Counted from the first letter of the stretch, positions 39,675 to 49,954 are shown. The stretch: DNA of 64,000 nucleotides from Aquabacterium sp. (GCA_030654395.1 JAURXM010000131.1:496001-560000); one strand, 5' to 3'. A program made the numbers and translations. The notes: generated by a model from the sequence alone, not told the origin.

Positions 39675-41264
39675 ATGAAATACCGTGATTTGCGAGACTT
39701 TGTCTCCGGCCTGGAACGCATCGGCGAGCTCAAACGCGTGGCAGAACCCGTGTCTACACGGCTAGAAATGACCGCTTTGTGCGACCGCGTGTTGCGAGCC
39801 GCTGGCCCCGCTTTGTGGTTCGAGCAGCCTGTAGGCCACTCAAAAAATAAGCCAAACACCCCTAAAAAATTCGACATCCCGGTTCTCGCGAACCTGTTTG
39901 GCACCCCTCGCCGTGTGGCTTTAGGCATGGGCGCCGACGACGTCAGTCAATTGCGTGATATCGGAAGCATGCTGGCCAGTTTGAAAGAGCCCGAGCCCCC
40001 AAAAGGCTTAAAGGATGCGGGCAAGATCTTGCACATGGCCAAAGCGCTGTGGGACATGAAACCAGCCACCGTGCGCAGTGCGCTTTGCCAAACCGAATCA
40101 AGGCAAGGCAGTGAGGTCGACCTGACCGAGTTACCCATCCAGCTGTGCTGGCCCGAGGACGCGGCCCCTTTGCTAACTTGGGGCTTGGTCGTCACCCGTG
40201 GACCACAAGGCGTGCCCAACCCACGTCGCCGCCAGAATCTGGGCATTTACCGCCAGCAGTTGATCAGCAAAAACCAGTTGATCATGCGGTGGCTGGCACA
40301 CCGAGGTGGCGCACTGGACTTCCGCGAGTTCACGCTGGCCAACCCCGGCAAGCCCTTCCCTATCGTGGTGGCGCTGGGCGCTGACCCGGCCACCATTCTG
40401 GGCGCCGTCACCCCCGTGCCTGACTCTTTGAGTGAATACCAATTTGCAGGCTTGCTGCGCGGTAGCCGCACCGAGGTGGTCAACACCAAAGTAGGTGAAG
40501 GCGATCAATGGCTGCAAGTGCCCGCCAGTGCCGAATTCGTGCTCGAAGGCCACATCCCCACGGCCGAAGCAGGCTTCAAAGGCGTCAGCGAACACGGCGT
40601 GCCTTTGATGGAGCGAGGCGGCTACCTGCATGCGCTAGAAGGCCCGTTTGGTGACCACACCGGTTACTACAACGAGCAAGATTGGTTCCCCGTGTTCGAG
40701 GTGAACCGCCTGACCAACCGCCCTGACCCGGTCTACCACTCAACCTACACGGGCAAACCGCCCGATGAGCCGGCCGTATTGGGTGTGGCACTCAATGAAG
40801 TCTTCGTGCCGATCTTGCAAAAGCAGTTCCCCGAGATCGTTGACTTCTATCTACCGCCAGAAGGCTGCAGCTACCGCATGGCCATCATCAGCATGAAGAA
40901 GGCCTACCCGGGCCACTCCAAACGTTTGATGTTTGGCGTATGGAGCTTCCTGCGCCAATTCATGTACACCAAGTTCATCGTGATCTGCGACGACGACATC
41001 GACATCCGAAACTGGCAAGAAGTGATCTGGGCGATCACCACCCGAATGGACCCCGTTCGGGACACCACTTTGGTGGACAACACACCCATTGATTACTTGG
41101 ATTTTGCATCCCCAGTCAGTGGGCTGGGCGGCAAAATGGGCATGGATGCCACCAACAAATGGCCCGGCGAGACTGGCCGTGAATGGGGCCGCACCATCAC
41201 CATGCCGGACGCCGTCAACGCTCGGGTCGATGACATCGTTTCACGGATTTTGCAAGGGCGCTGA
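39675..41264 (+). CDS. ubiD: UbiD-family prenylated-FMN-dependent decarboxylase
   Basis: 529 residues, slightly longer than E. coli UbiD because of an insertion near residue 55-65 ([11 protein letters not shown]). Motifs: [14 protein letters not shown] at the start, [21 protein letters not shown] and [11 protein letters not shown] in the prFMN-binding centre, [11 protein letters not shown], and [25 protein letters not shown] regions. It most likely decarboxylates 3-polyprenyl-4-hydroxybenzoate in ubiquinone synthesis, with UbiX supplying the cofactor. It overlaps the convergent OGT-like gene by 24 bp. No ubiX is in the window. Confidence 0.93.
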   Translation: MKYRDLRDFVSGLERIGELKRVAEPVSTRLEMTALCDRVLRAAGPALWFEQPVGHSKNKPNTPKKFDIPVLANLFGTPRRVALGMGADDVSQLRDIGSMLASLKEPEPPKGLKDAGKILHMAKALWDMKPATVRSALCQTESRQGSEVDLTELPIQLCWPEDAAPLLTWGLVVTRGPQGVPNPRRRQNLGIYRQQLISKNQLIMRWLAHRGGALDFREFTLANPGKPFPIVVALGADPATILGAVTPVPDSLSEYQFAGLLRGSRTEVVNTKVGEGDQWLQVPASAEFVLEGHIPTAEAGFKGVSEHGVPLMERGGYLHALEGPFGDHTGYYNEQDWFPVFEVNRLTNRPDPVYHSTYTGKPPDEPAVLGVALNEVFVPILQKQFPEIVDFYLPPEGCSYRMAIISMKKAYPGHSKRLMFGVWSFLRQFMYTKFIVICDDDIDIRNWQEVIWAITTRMDPVRDTTLVDNTPIDYLDFASPVSGLGGKMGMDATNKWPGETGREWGRTITMPDAVNARVDDIVSRILQGR

Positions 41265-43253
41265 AGCGCACCACCGCGTCCACATGCCCCTGAGCGCTTG
41301 TTCAAAGAACTGAGCAAACCGGGGGGCATCAAACACCGGAGAGGCCAGCACCTGCTGCCTCAACCGCCCTCTCAAGGCGGCCAAGCCAGCCACATCTTGT
41401 GCATGTGACGCCGCACGCGCCACGTAGTCATCTGTGTCGCTGGCCACCCAATCTGGCAACCCCGCATTCATCATCAGGCCCACACCTTGGCGAGACACCA
41501 AACGGGCGCCTGCCAAGGTCACCACGGGCACGCCCATCCACAAACTCTCGACACTCGTGGTGCCGCCCGTGAAGGGGAATGGGTCGAGGCCGATGTCCAC
41601 CTTGTTATAGGCGGCAAGGTAAGTCGCACGGTCGCTCTTGCCCTCCAAAATCAGACGATCCTCGCTAATGCCTTTCGCCGCAAACCGCGCCACCACGCCT
41701 TGCCGAACAGAGCCCTCGTCCAGCTGTTTGGCTTTGAGGAACAAGCGGCTACCCGGCACGGCCATCAACACCCTGGCCCACACAGCCACCACGGCATCGT
41801 TCATCTTGGTGATGTTATTGAAGCATCCGAAAGTAATGTGCTGGTTGATCAATGCAGGCAAAGGCGAGACCTGCACGGCCACATCCGGCGGCGTGAAGCA
41901 CAAACGCGTCTCTGGCAGGCGCCATATTTGCTCGGTGAACTGACCTTGGGCAGCGTCTGGCAGCGTCCACGGGTCAGCGATGAGGTAATCAATCGCCGCG
42001 ACGCCGGTGGTGGCGAAATACCCCAACCACGTGACCTGCACGGGCGCAGGCCTCAAGGCGAACATGGGCAGGCGGTTGTAAGCCGTGTGCCCTGACAGGT
42101 CGATCAAAATGTCGATCTGGTCTTGGCGTATGCGCTCTGCCAAATCGGCGTCTGACACCCCCGCGGCTGCACACCAGCCTTGGCAACTGCCTTTGATTCG
42201 ATCCGTCAGTGCGTCACTTTGGCTGTGCGCCGAATAAGCAAAGATAGCCAAGCCGTCTGAGGCCTTATTGGCCAATGCCGCGATCACACCTTCCACAAAA
42301 AAACCAACCGGATGTTGGCTGAAATCCCCAGACACCAAACCCACGCGCAAAGCACGATCGGGCTCAGGTGTGTTCGGCCAGTCAGCATAAGGTGCCGCCT
42401 TTTTGCCCACCATCTCGCCATAGCTGCGGGCCTCGCGCAAGAGCGCATCGGTCGGTTGATCCAGCACATAGTTCAGCGTGAACAACAAGTTGCTGTGCGC
42501 TTCTGGGTAGTCTGGCTTGATAGCCAAAGCCTTGTTGAAACTCGCCACGGCCGCATCAAGTTGCCCCAAATCCTTCAGCAAGTTGCCCAAGTTGCTGTGC
42601 GCATCCGCCAGATCAGGCTGGATAGCCAACACCCGGCGCGTGCTCTCTACAGCCTCATCAAAACGACCCAAGTCTTTGAGGGCGATGCCGAGATTGATCA
42701 AAGCGCCCACAAAATCGGGCTTGATGGCCAGCGCCCTGCGGTAGCTCGTCACGGCATCCTCAAGGTGCCCCAACTCCTTCAAGCTGATGCCGAGGTTGTA
42801 GTGCCCATCAGCGAAACCGGGGTTAATCGTCAATGCGTGGCGATAACTCGCGACCGACTCCCCTAAGCGCCCTACATCCCTCAAAGCCAGCCCCAAGTTG
42901 TAGTGTGCAGCGCAGTCATCAGGCTTGATATCCAATGCACAGCGGTAACTCGCCACCGCCTCATCAAATCGACCTGCAGCCCGCAAGGCATTACCGAGGT
43001 TGTTGCGTGACTCGACATCCGCCGGAGACAAAGCCACGGCTTTCTGCAAAGGCTGCAATGCATCTTTACCTTGAACCAACAAGGCGGTGCCGAAGATCTT
43101 CCAGACAAAACCGGAGGTGGGATAACGCATCACCAGCAACTGCGCACGCGCTTCTAGCTCGGCATAGCGTCGTGCGTTGAACAGCGCAACCAACTCAAGC
43201 GCCTCCTCACGTGGCACAGCCGTTACGGGTGTAGATGACTTGGTTTTTTTCAT
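41241..43253 (-). CDS. TPR-containing O-GlcNAc-transferase-like glycosyltransferase (GT41/SPINDLY type)
   Basis: 670 residues. TPR repeats (about 48-285; repeated NLGxxLxxxGxxxEAVxSYRRALxIKPD units) precede the catalytic region (about 305-660). Family motifs: [13 protein letters not shown] (H314 region), [15 protein letters not shown] (382-395), [10 protein letters not shown] (477-486) and [20 protein letters not shown] (555-574). Eukaryotic OGT and bacterial relatives transfer GlcNAc or other sugars to Ser/Thr of proteins. Bacterial examples glycosylate flagellins or surface proteins, so the pilins, flagellin or PEP-CTERM proteins are possible targets; that is inference. Cytoplasmic, no signal peptide. 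Confidence 0.9.
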   Translation of the reverse strand: MKKTKSSTPVTAVPREEALELVALFNARRYAELEARAQLLVMRYPTSGFVWKIFGTALLVQGKDALQPLQKAVALSPADVESRNNLGNALRAAGRFDEAVASYRCALDIKPDDCAAHYNLGLALRDVGRLGESVASYRHALTINPGFADGHYNLGISLKELGHLEDAVTSYRRALAIKPDFVGALINLGIALKDLGRFDEAVESTRRVLAIQPDLADAHSNLGNLLKDLGQLDAAVASFNKALAIKPDYPEAHSNLLFTLNYVLDQPTDALLREARSYGEMVGKKAAPYADWPNTPEPDRALRVGLVSGDFSQHPVGFFVEGVIAALANKASDGLAIFAYSAHSQSDALTDRIKGSCQGWCAAAGVSDADLAERIRQDQIDILIDLSGHTAYNRLPMFALRPAPVQVTWLGYFATTGVAAIDYLIADPWTLPDAAQGQFTEQIWRLPETRLCFTPPDVAVQVSPLPALINQHITFGCFNNITKMNDAVVAVWARVLMAVPGSRLFLKAKQLDEGSVRQGVVARFAAKGISEDRLILEGKSDRATYLAAYNKVDIGLDPFPFTGGTTSVESLWMGVPVVTLAGARLVSRQGVGLMMNAGLPDWVASDTDDYVARAASHAQDVAGLAALRGRLRQQVLASPVFDAPRFAQFFEQALRGMWTRWCASAPLQNP

Positions 43254-43343
43254 GTTGACACTGACCCTAGATGATCCGACAGACGGTCTTGCGCCGCTGA
43301 GGGCTTAGGCTTAATCTGCAGATGCCTGTTCAACAGGCGACTC

Positions 43344-43367
43344 AAAAAGGCGCAGTCACTGCGCCTT
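43344..43367 (-). terminator. Rho-independent terminator downstream of the ElyC/YdcF-like gene
   Basis: On the minus strand AAGGCGCAG-TGA-CTGCGCCTT, a perfect 9-bp stem with a 3-base loop, runs into TTTTT (43348-43344). It lies about 95 bp after the stop at 43463 and ahead of the OGT-like gene. The rest of the 209-bp gap shows only a second GC-rich hairpin (43424-43443) facing the other way. Confidence 0.8.
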
Positions 43368-43462
43368 AGGATGATGCAACACACTGTTTGCGCCATCCTC
43401 GGGCGGCCCTCGTGTCGCCCCACCCCCCGGCCTCGTCCGGGGGTTTCTCATTGTGGGCCCGC

Positions 43463-44344
43463 TTAAGCGCCCGTCAAAAGCCCCAGCCATTCGCGCAAAG
43501 CACGGTGGACGTTGCTTGCCCCCTCGGTAGAGGGCAACCAATCCAGCCCAGAACGCTCACCGGCAGTCCAAAAAGCCATGGGGGCCGGCGTCACCTTCAT
43601 CAAGGGCCATTGCGGATGCAGGGCCGCCACGCGCTGCGCAGCCTCCGTGAAAGCCCGCTGGGCCCGTGGCATATGGAAGGCGGCCGTGACGACCAGCACC
43701 TCAGCCACCCCCTGCTCAGCCAGCATCTGCACGGTTCTGTCGGCGTTGCCACGTGTGTCGGATGACTGGCCCTCTGTCCAGCGCAAGGTCAGCCCTAACT
43801 GCTGCTCGGCGATGCGGGCGGCTATCTCTGCCTCAGAGGCACCTACTGTGCCGCCCTTTTCTGCCCAACCAATGCCGCCACTGAAGCCCAGCGGGAGCCC
43901 GGTTTGCCGACTCAACCACACGCCGTATCGCAAGCGGGCCATACCATGAGCAGTCAAATCAGACATGCCGTACTCAGCCGCCAAGGCATCACGCCCCGCC
44001 CCCAACACCACAATGCCCGCAGGTGGGACCACAGCAGCGCCCCGACCTGTTGTGCGCTTGGCCTGCGCCACTTGCTGCGCGTAGGCTTTACCTAATCCGG
44101 CCAAGCGTGTTTGTTGTGCCCCCAACAACGCTGGTGCGGGTTTGAGCACCTGGTTTTGAAGCCACACCGCTGTCACTTGGGTTGAGGTGATCCAAATCCC
44201 CATGACACCTGTCAGCAAAATCAGATAGCCCAGCCCCCTACGCGGCAAGATCAAACGTGCCCCGATCAAGATCAATATCAAAAATGGCACAGGCGGCATG
44301 GCCAACACCGTTAGCACTGGTTTGTACATTCCCACATCGACCAT
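43463..44344 (-). CDS. ElyC/YdcF (SanA, DUF218)-family membrane protein
   Basis: 293 residues. Two N-terminal membrane helices (about 10-30 and 36-60) are followed by a DUF218 domain: GIVVLGAGRD, LGFSGGIGW, the SSDTRGNADRT helix and VLVVTAAFHMPRAQRAF. DUF218 proteins such as ElyC affect peptidoglycan or envelope polysaccharide synthesis with undecaprenyl phosphate; their chemistry is unsettled. The first ATG is kept because AAGGG lies 6 bases ahead; a second ATG is 5 codons in. A terminator follows. Confidence 0.85.
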   Translation of the reverse strand: MVDVGMYKPVLTVLAMPPVPFLILILIGARLILPRRGLGYLILLTGVMGIWITSTQVTAVWLQNQVLKPAPALLGAQQTRLAGLGKAYAQQVAQAKRTTGRGAAVVPPAGIVVLGAGRDALAAEYGMSDLTAHGMARLRYGVWLSRQTGLPLGFSGGIGWAEKGGTVGASEAEIAARIAEQQLGLTLRWTEGQSSDTRGNADRTVQMLAEQGVAEVLVVTAAFHMPRAQRAFTEAAQRVAALHPQWPLMKVTPAPMAFWTAGERSGLDWLPSTEGASNVHRALREWLGLLTGA

Positions 44345-44405
44345 GCCTTGCCCTTTTGTGAAGCTTACGTGTGACGCCTATTGTGCGTGCATTGGGTTAA
44401 CGGCC

Positions 44406-44411
44406 TATAAT
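44406..44411 (+). promoter_or_regulatory. Candidate sigma-70 -10 box upstream of the cysteine-cluster gene
   Basis: A perfect TATAAT lies 75 bp before the ATG at 44486. The nearest -35-like hexamer is TTGTGC at 44381-44386, 19 bp upstream, longer than the usual 16-18. Only the -10 match is strong. Confidence 0.4.
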
Positions 44412-44485
44412 TTCCCGCCAAAAAAGGACCACCCGCATCTCCGACTGAGATAGCACCACAGAGAAAAATCCAAAAAGGAACAAGG

Positions 44486-45166
44486 ATGGACTCAATCCAA
44501 ACAGACGAATCTGCATTGGTCATGCAACGCTTGGCTGAGCGAATGGCCGAAGGCCGCACCGAGGCGAGCGCACGGCTAGCCGCCATCGAGCAGAGCATGA
44601 CGCCAAGTTGGAAGGCGGCCATGCATACCAAGTTAGCCGCCCTCACCCGCGAATCTGCATCCCCACGCAGCAAGCTGCCCAAGCTCTACGCTTTAATGGA
44701 ATTGGTCAGCGAAGTCAGGTCGCCTCATTTGGCTTGCAATGCTGGCTGCAGCGCCTGCTGCCGAACCATTCCAGTCGAGATATCTGATTTAGAAGCCAAG
44801 CACATTGCCGCCGCGACAGGCAGAGCACCAGCCGTGCTACCACCGGGCCGCCATACCATTCCAGGAAATGCCCCGGGGCGCACCAATACGCCATGCCCAT
44901 TTCTTGTCGACAATCTGTGCTCAATCTATGAGCACCGCCCGTTCAACTGTCGTTCACTGGGCGTCGTAGACCGCGACTCACTGACATGCAGCGAAGAGAA
45001 CACCGCACTGACTCGTGCCAATGACCCACGAGCTGTGCCGGTATACATGACCAAGATGCTGGCGTTTGATCCGCTATTCTCTGAGCTGACTAACCGTGCA
45101 GGCACAATCTGGGCAGATATCAGGCAATTCTTCCCAGCCCAAACCACATCGCCCCCATTGACATGA
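44486..45166 (+). CDS. YkgJ-family cysteine-cluster protein
   Basis: 226 residues. The C-terminal half has the Zn/Fe-binding cysteine cluster of the YkgJ family: CNAGCSACC, CPFLVDNLCSIYEHRPFNCR. The N-terminal 70 residues are helical with no recognised motif. The metal bound and the function are unknown in this family. AAGGA precedes the start at 6 bases. The stop overlaps the msrA start by 4 bp (ATGA), so a link to oxidative damage repair is suggested by context only. Confidence 0.85.
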   Translation: MDSIQTDESALVMQRLAERMAEGRTEASARLAAIEQSMTPSWKAAMHTKLAALTRESASPRSKLPKLYALMELVSEVRSPHLACNAGCSACCRTIPVEISDLEAKHIAAATGRAPAVLPPGRHTIPGNAPGRTNTPCPFLVDNLCSIYEHRPFNCRSLGVVDRDSLTCSEENTALTRANDPRAVPVYMTKMLAFDPLFSELTNRAGTIWADIRQFFPAQTTSPPLT

Positions 45167-45729
45167 CCACAACGGCCATTGCGACAAACAACACCATAGA
45201 AGAAGCCACCTTTGGCGGCGGCTGTTTTTGGTGTGTCGAGACGCTATTCAACCAGTTACGCGGTGTCATTGAAGCCGAATCAGGCTACTGCAATGGCCAG
45301 CACCCCCACCCCACTTACGACGATGTCTGTGGTGGGCGCACGGGGCACGCGGAAGTTGTCAGGGTGCGATTCAACCCCGAGGTGGTCAGCTACCGCGCCT
45401 TGCTGGAGGTGTTTTTCGCCATCCATGACCCCACCACGCCCAACCGGCAAGGCAACGATGTGGGTAGCCAATACCGATCAGGCATCTACACGCACAACCC
45501 AGATCAAGCCGCACAGGCCAACGAGATCATCGCGCAATTGGCCGCCAACAACGACTTTGGCGCACCGATCGTGACCGAGGTCGCGCCCCTGCAGAATTAC
45601 CACCCAGCTGAGGCCTACCACCAGCGGTATTTTGAGCAAAACCCGCACCAAGGCTACTGTGCCGTGGTGATCTCACCCAAGGTCAGCAAGTTCAAGCGAA
45701 CCTTCATTGACTTGCTCAAGCCAGCCTGA
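45163..45729 (+). CDS. msrA: Peptide methionine sulfoxide reductase MsrA
   Basis: 188 residues. The catalytic motif GGGCFWCVE (C21 attacking cysteine) is near the N-terminus, and the substrate motif GYCNGQHPHPTYDDVCGGRTGHAEV follows. It reduces methionine S-sulfoxide in proteins. The resolving cysteine is likely the one in HQGYCAVV. Coupled by ATGA to the upstream gene; its stop is directly adjacent to the pdxH stop on the other strand. Confidence 0.96.
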   Translation: MTTTAIATNNTIEEATFGGGCFWCVETLFNQLRGVIEAESGYCNGQHPHPTYDDVCGGRTGHAEVVRVRFNPEVVSYRALLEVFFAIHDPTTPNRQGNDVGSQYRSGIYTHNPDQAAQANEIIAQLAANNDFGAPIVTEVAPLQNYHPAEAYHQRYFEQNPHQGYCAVVISPKVSKFKRTFIDLLKPA

Positions 45730-46380
45730 TCACGGCGCCAAACGCTGCACCAACCACTGACCATCGGCCTGCAATTGATAGACGATACGGTCGTGCAGGC
45801 GTGAGCTGCGGCCCTGCCAGAACTCCCAATGGTCTGGCACCAAACGGTAGCCCCCCCAATGCGGTGGCCGATGTGGGTCGTCGCCCAGCTGGGCTTGTTG
45901 CGCTTGCCAAGCCGCCTCTAAAACAGCACGAGAGGGCAACACTTGGCTTTGTGGCGAGGCCCAAGCCCCAATGCGTGAGCCAAGCGGGCGACTGCGGTAG
46001 TAAGCATCTGACTCTGCATCAGACACGCGCTCCACTCGGCCTTCTATGCGAACCACGCGCTCCAGCTCAGGCCAGAAAAACTGAATGGCGCCAAACGGAT
46101 TGGCCGACAAGTTTTGCCCCTTGCGGCTCTCGTAATTGGTGAACCAGACCAAACCGTGCTCGTCAGCCCCCTTGAGCAACAACACCCGGGTTGACGGTCG
46201 ACCAGCGGCGCTGACCGTGGCCAAAGTCATGGCATTGGGCTCAAGCGCCTTGGCGCGGGCGGCCTCATCAAACCAGTGGTGAAACTGGTTAATAGGCTGA
46301 GGGAGAACATGCGACTCATCAAGTTCAGCCTGTTCATAGCTTTTGCGCATTTGCGCCAGATCGTGCTGTGTCTTATCCAT
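45730..46380 (-). CDS. pdxH: Pyridoxamine 5'-phosphate oxidase
   Basis: 216 residues. FMN-binding and catalytic segments are clear: [61 protein letters not shown] region and the C-terminal [14 protein letters not shown] then QRLAP. It makes pyridoxal 5'-phosphate, the cofactor of the nearby glyA product among many others. The first helix ([12 protein letters not shown]) is normal for the family. It is divergent from the MobA-like gene. Confidence 0.96.
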   Translation of the reverse strand: MDKTQHDLAQMRKSYEQAELDESHVLPQPINQFHHWFDEAARAKALEPNAMTLATVSAAGRPSTRVLLLKGADEHGLVWFTNYESRKGQNLSANPFGAIQFFWPELERVVRIEGRVERVSDAESDAYYRSRPLGSRIGAWASPQSQVLPSRAVLEAAWQAQQAQLGDDPHRPPHWGGYRLVPDHWEFWQGRSSRLHDRIVYQLQADGQWLVQRLAP

Positions 46381-46516
46381 GGCATCAGTATCGGCCAGAA
46401 CGAATCCAGCCTGAAATGATCTTGATCAAGTAAGGGGGGTATGCCCCTAAGTGAAGCCACTATGGTGCAGCGCAGCAAACATGTTCACACTTTGTTTCAA
46501 CTTATGGAATTGACGC

Positions 46517-47122
46517 ATGGACCGAGCACCTGCCCTGTTGATTTTGGCCAACCCCGTCGCGAGGGGCGAGGCCAGAATGCGCTTTTTAGATGCCTTAGAC
46601 AGCACCTTGCGCGTGGGCTTGTCATGTGGCTTGCCGATGCTGCTGGTGGCCCCTGGCGACATCGCCCAGCAAACGCGGCAGCTTTTACCTGGCGACTGTG
46701 TGGTCGAACTGGGCACTGACGCAACGCAACTGAGCAGCCAATCCGATTTTTTTGCCCGCGCGGTGTCAGCAGGGGTGTTGGCCAGCGCCAACGGCAACGG
46801 GTGGCTGGTTATGCCAGGTGACACACCTATACAACACGCAGACACCTTGCAAAAGATGGCAGAAGCCTTGATGACCCAGTCTGTGGTGTACCCGCAGTAT
46901 CACCAAATGCAGGGCTACCCAATTGGTTTCTCGTCTGAGTTTTACTCAGAGTTGATCCGACTGCAGACTGAGCGGGACTGGGGACGGCTGATGGCCCGGT
47001 ATCCGGCCCAAGGTATTGATGTGGATGATGTGGGTGTACTGGCCAGCGCGACTGACCACAACCTGTTAGCGCCATTTATGGGGCAACAACAAAGTGATTT
47101 GCTGGGGCGTGGTTTGCAATGA
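46517..47122 (+). CDS. MobA/MocA-like nucleotidyltransferase-fold protein, atypical
   Basis: 201 residues in the NTP_transf_3 fold: a first strand LLILANPVARG, a central PGDTPIQ at 100-104 and a GYPIGFSSEFYSELIRL segment like the GHPVGF region of MocA (molybdenum cofactor cytidylyltransferase). The P-loop-like signature LAAGxSxRxG is not conserved: it reads LANPVARGEARM. Nucleotide binding may therefore be altered or lost. No molybdenum gene is adjacent. GGAA lies 8 bases before the ATG. A bidirectional terminator follows at once. Confidence 0.7.
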   Translation: MDRAPALLILANPVARGEARMRFLDALDSTLRVGLSCGLPMLLVAPGDIAQQTRQLLPGDCVVELGTDATQLSSQSDFFARAVSAGVLASANGNGWLVMPGDTPIQHADTLQKMAEALMTQSVVYPQYHQMQGYPIGFSSEFYSELIRLQTERDWGRLMARYPAQGIDVDDVGVLASATDHNLLAPFMGQQQSDLLGRGLQ

Positions 47123-47135
47123 TGGTTGGAAACAA

Positions 47136-47161
47136 AAAAGCCTCGCATCTGCGAGGCTTTT
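47136..47161. terminator. Bidirectional rho-independent terminator
   Basis: AAAAGCCTCGCA-TC-TGCGAGGCTTTT is a 12-bp perfect inverted repeat with A and T runs at the two ends. It serves the MobA-like gene on the plus strand and the outer-membrane protein gene (stop at 47179) on the minus strand. Confidence 0.92.
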
Positions 47162-47178
47162 GATTGGGTTAGTGCATA

Positions 47179-47775
47179 TCAAAACTGCATTTCAGCACCC
47201 AAACCCATCATGCCTGCGTGAGATTTTTTACCATCGACATCAAATACGGTCAAATCGTAACTACCCACCAACTTAACATTCTCATCCACAGAGAAAGATG
47301 CGGCCAAACCTAGATAAGGTTTGAATTTAGTTGCTGTGACGCTGCCATTTGGGGCGCCGTCAACGTATGTGCGGACAGTAGAAGACACGTATGCCACGCC
47401 CATCTTGGTGGCTAGAACAAAACCATCCGCAATCGTGAAGTTTAGGACGCCAGAGAATGTCAAGGCATTAACCAAGCCGACCTTTGAAACATCTTTAAGA
47501 TGAGAAACGTTTTCAACATCAACATAATCTACCAATACAGAACTACGGCTTTTGCCAAAGTTAAGAACGCCTACTTCCACCGCATCCACAGGATCACCTG
47601 CAGACAATTTAGCACCTGCGAATAACTTAACACCAAAACCTTTGCGATCGCACAACGTTTTACCCGCACAATCAATGCCCACATTTGATTTAGCAGCAGC
47701 CACTCCGACATAACCCTGTGCGTTAGCCAGCATAGGCAAGGAGAATAAAATCCCCGCAACAAAAAATCGATACAT
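47179..47775 (-). CDS. Outer-membrane beta-barrel protein (OmpA-like barrel fold)
   Basis: 198 residues from ATG 47775, chosen because AAGGA lies 7 bases ahead and a signal peptide follows (MYRFFVAGILFSLPMLANA, cut before QGYVG). The mature protein alternates hydrophobic and polar residues as in an 8-stranded barrel and ends in Phe (AEMQF), the outer-membrane sorting signal. A cysteine pair (DCAGKTLC) sits in the first loop. Base use is AT-richer than nearby housekeeping genes. It is 44 bp downstream of the OmpW-like gene and probably in its operon. Function unknown. Confidence 0.8.
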   Translation of the reverse strand: MYRFFVAGILFSLPMLANAQGYVGVAAAKSNVGIDCAGKTLCDRKGFGVKLFAGAKLSAGDPVDAVEVGVLNFGKSRSSVLVDYVDVENVSHLKDVSKVGLVNALTFSGVLNFTIADGFVLATKMGVAYVSSTVRTYVDGAPNGSVTATKFKPYLGLAASFSVDENVKLVGSYDLTVFDVDGKKSHAGMMGLGAEMQF

Positions 47776-47819
47776 ATATATATCCTTAACCATTAGACGA
47801 AATGATGCACTGCGCGTAA

Positions 47820-49019
47820 TCAAAATTTGCGACCGACAGAGAACATGAACATGGTGTTATCAAGTACTGTAGATTGTTTTCGCACAAAGGTACCCAGATT
47901 GCAGTTTGCACTCTTATACTTAGCCGCAGCCAAATCACACATGAACGCATCAGTCGCAGTCAGACCAGGTGTTGTCGGTGTAAAGTTATCATCGGCCACA
48001 CCGACAGTATTTGCCACATTCAATGAAAGATCCTTCAAAACACCTGTACTAGATGTAATATTCTGCGAAGTTAACAATGTAGCCTCAGTTTTATACTTTA
48101 ACTTACCCACACTGAAGTTAACGTGCCAATCATCATTCAATTCACCGCGAGCACCCAAAAAGGCGCCAAAACCCATTGCATTCTTCACCGATATATTAGT
48201 CTGACCACCAACATATTGATTCAAGGCGTCTGTAGCTTTGACATCAAAGAACATGGCGTATGAAGCACCCAAGCCCAAAAAAGGCCTAATGCGATCACCT
48301 GCCCTACCAAAATATCGACCAAAAATTGCGGTTGGCGGCAGTAATTTTGCTTTAATAACATTAACTCCACTAATCCCAACAGGACGACCATTGGCATTCA
48401 CGCCATCACCACGTATCGCCGCAGTAATTGGTGCAGCAAGCACAAGGGCCTCAACGAACCAACTATAATCGTCCGTTAGAAAATAGCCAACGCTAATAGC
48501 AGGGGTACCCACCGAATCATCAGAAACAGCCTTAACACCTTTTGGCGTCCCAAGCCCTGTTAAGCCATCAGCAACCAATGCATCTTCCAAGAATTTATTA
48601 AATGATATGGAGCCGTTAGTTCTACCCAAGTAAGCCTTAAATCCGCTTGAATTCAAATTACCGGAAGAACCCGCCAATCTGCATGCACTAGCAGATGCTG
48701 AATCAGTACCGCACTGTGGATAATGCGGAGACACATACAAAGTCCCGCCAGGCCCTGATGTATTATTGACTCCTAAGTATTTTTCAATATCACCTGCGTC
48801 ATAAAGATTGCCTGATACGTCACGCACATCACCTGAAGTGGTTTTGACATTAGCATGCACGTAGTTAATCCGGAAAAACATCCGGTCACGGGCCGCAGGG
48901 GCCACCTGTGAAAAAATGCTGTTGCTCTGGATCTGCGCGGCCGCTGGGGCTGCCACTGAGCCCAAAGCAGCAGCCAAAGCCACCGCGAACCCGGTTCGCG
49001 ACAAGGCTGAAAATGTCAT
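47820..49019 (-). CDS. OmpW-like outer-membrane protein
   Basis: 399 residues from ATG 49019, with GAGGAGA just ahead and a signal peptide ending AAPAAAQ. The barrel ends in Phe (FSVGRKF), and OmpW-type segments are seen: VGYFLTDDYSWFVEALVLAAP, LLPPTAIFGRYFG, RPFLGLGASYAMFFD and NDDWHVNFSVGKLKY. It is about twice the OmpW length, with large extra loops (residues about 55-150 and 330-385) that hold cysteine pairs. OmpW proteins let small hydrophobic compounds pass. Codon use is AT-rich compared with neighbours, as often for surface proteins. Confidence 0.8.
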   Translation of the reverse strand: MTFSALSRTGFAVALAAALGSVAAPAAAQIQSNSIFSQVAPAARDRMFFRINYVHANVKTTSGDVRDVSGNLYDAGDIEKYLGVNNTSGPGGTLYVSPHYPQCGTDSASASACRLAGSSGNLNSSGFKAYLGRTNGSISFNKFLEDALVADGLTGLGTPKGVKAVSDDSVGTPAISVGYFLTDDYSWFVEALVLAAPITAAIRGDGVNANGRPVGISGVNVIKAKLLPPTAIFGRYFGRAGDRIRPFLGLGASYAMFFDVKATDALNQYVGGQTNISVKNAMGFGAFLGARGELNDDWHVNFSVGKLKYKTEATLLTSQNITSSTGVLKDLSLNVANTVGVADDNFTPTTPGLTATDAFMCDLAAAKYKSANCNLGTFVRKQSTVLDNTMFMFSVGRKF

Positions 49020-49172
49020 GCTGTCTCCTCGATTGGCCACGCCCACGCAGCAATGGGGCGGCACTTTTGATCAAATCACCCACATGGGTTAATTTGTGAC
49101 TTTGTACCAGATTATGGTCAAAGTCAATTCATGGAAAACGCTATCGACAAGGATAAAAAGACCCTTGCTGGT

Positions 49173-49924
49173 TTACTTTTGCCTGCGGCGTGCCACCAAG
49201 CTCAGGCCAAACAAACCCAAGCCCATCAGGGCATAGGTTGACGGTTCAGGCACAGTCCCTACAGTGAGGGTACCGAAGTCATTCACATCCAACAGAGCCG
49301 AGCGGCCCAGTGACAGCAAACCCAAACCCTTACTGAAAGCGTCGAAGCCATCAGCTGTGATCTTCAGGCCATTGAGTGTGATCCCATGGTTGTCAAGCCA
49401 TACGGGAGGGAAGTTACCTGTCCATACAGGGTAAGGCTCGACTGTCATGGTGGTTGACCCCACGATAGCAGTCGATGCGTCATAGCCTGTGAAGCTGCCG
49501 TCAGCACCATACTGAGCCTTACCCATGACGTCCCACAGGTGGAAGTTGTTCAGTGTTTTGTCGCCTGCAGCGTTCAGTGCATTATTGCTGATGATGTTGG
49601 CGTACACCCGCTTGTTAACCAAGTCAACGCGCAGGTCAGTCACGGTCATCACGCCGCCTGAGGACACGCTCTTGAGCACTGGTGCCGTTTGAGTCGCGCC
49701 ACCCACGGTTGCTACCTGCAACACGTTGTTTGTCACGTCATCAATGGTCAAGCTTGAAATCTGGGCCGATACGCCAGCGCTGGTGTAGAAGCCGTCTGAG
49801 TCTTTGGTGATGTTGCCGATGGCGCCACCTATTGGGTGACGGTGACGGTGACGGGGGCTGCGCTTGCAACACCAACAGCCACAAAGGTAGCGGCTGCAAC
49901 GAGGTTCTTTAATGCAAATTTCAT
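49173..49924 (-). pseudogene. Disrupted PEP-CTERM paralogue (internal 97-bp net deletion, frameshift)
   Basis: The N-terminus (ATG 49924, MKFALKNLVAAATFVAVGVASAAP) and the C-terminus (VPEPSTYALMGLGL... RRRQK) match the neighbouring intact gene. Between them the segment encoding about residues 30-64 is lost: the shared GGTGGCGCC lies 95 bases after the start here but 192 in the 50031-50849 gene, a net loss of 97 bp, which breaks the frame and meets a TAG. The junction sits on a short GTCACC repeat, as in slippage or recombination. The C-terminal part from an internal ATG (49751) is 192 codons but has no ribosome-binding site. It also lacks the upstream module of the intact copies. Confidence 0.85.
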
Positions 49925-49954
49925 ATCCATCTCCACTGGTATTTTTTCAAAAAA

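Noticed and set aside
43424-43446. GC-rich hairpin CCCCCGG/CCGGGGG as a plus-strand terminator
   Set aside because: Only three T follow, and no plus-strand gene ends there; the real terminator is the minus-strand one at 43344-43367.
46421-46430. CTTGATCAAG palindrome as an FNR/Dnr site before pdxH
   Set aside because: The two TTGAT half-sites lack the 4-bp spacer of FNR boxes.
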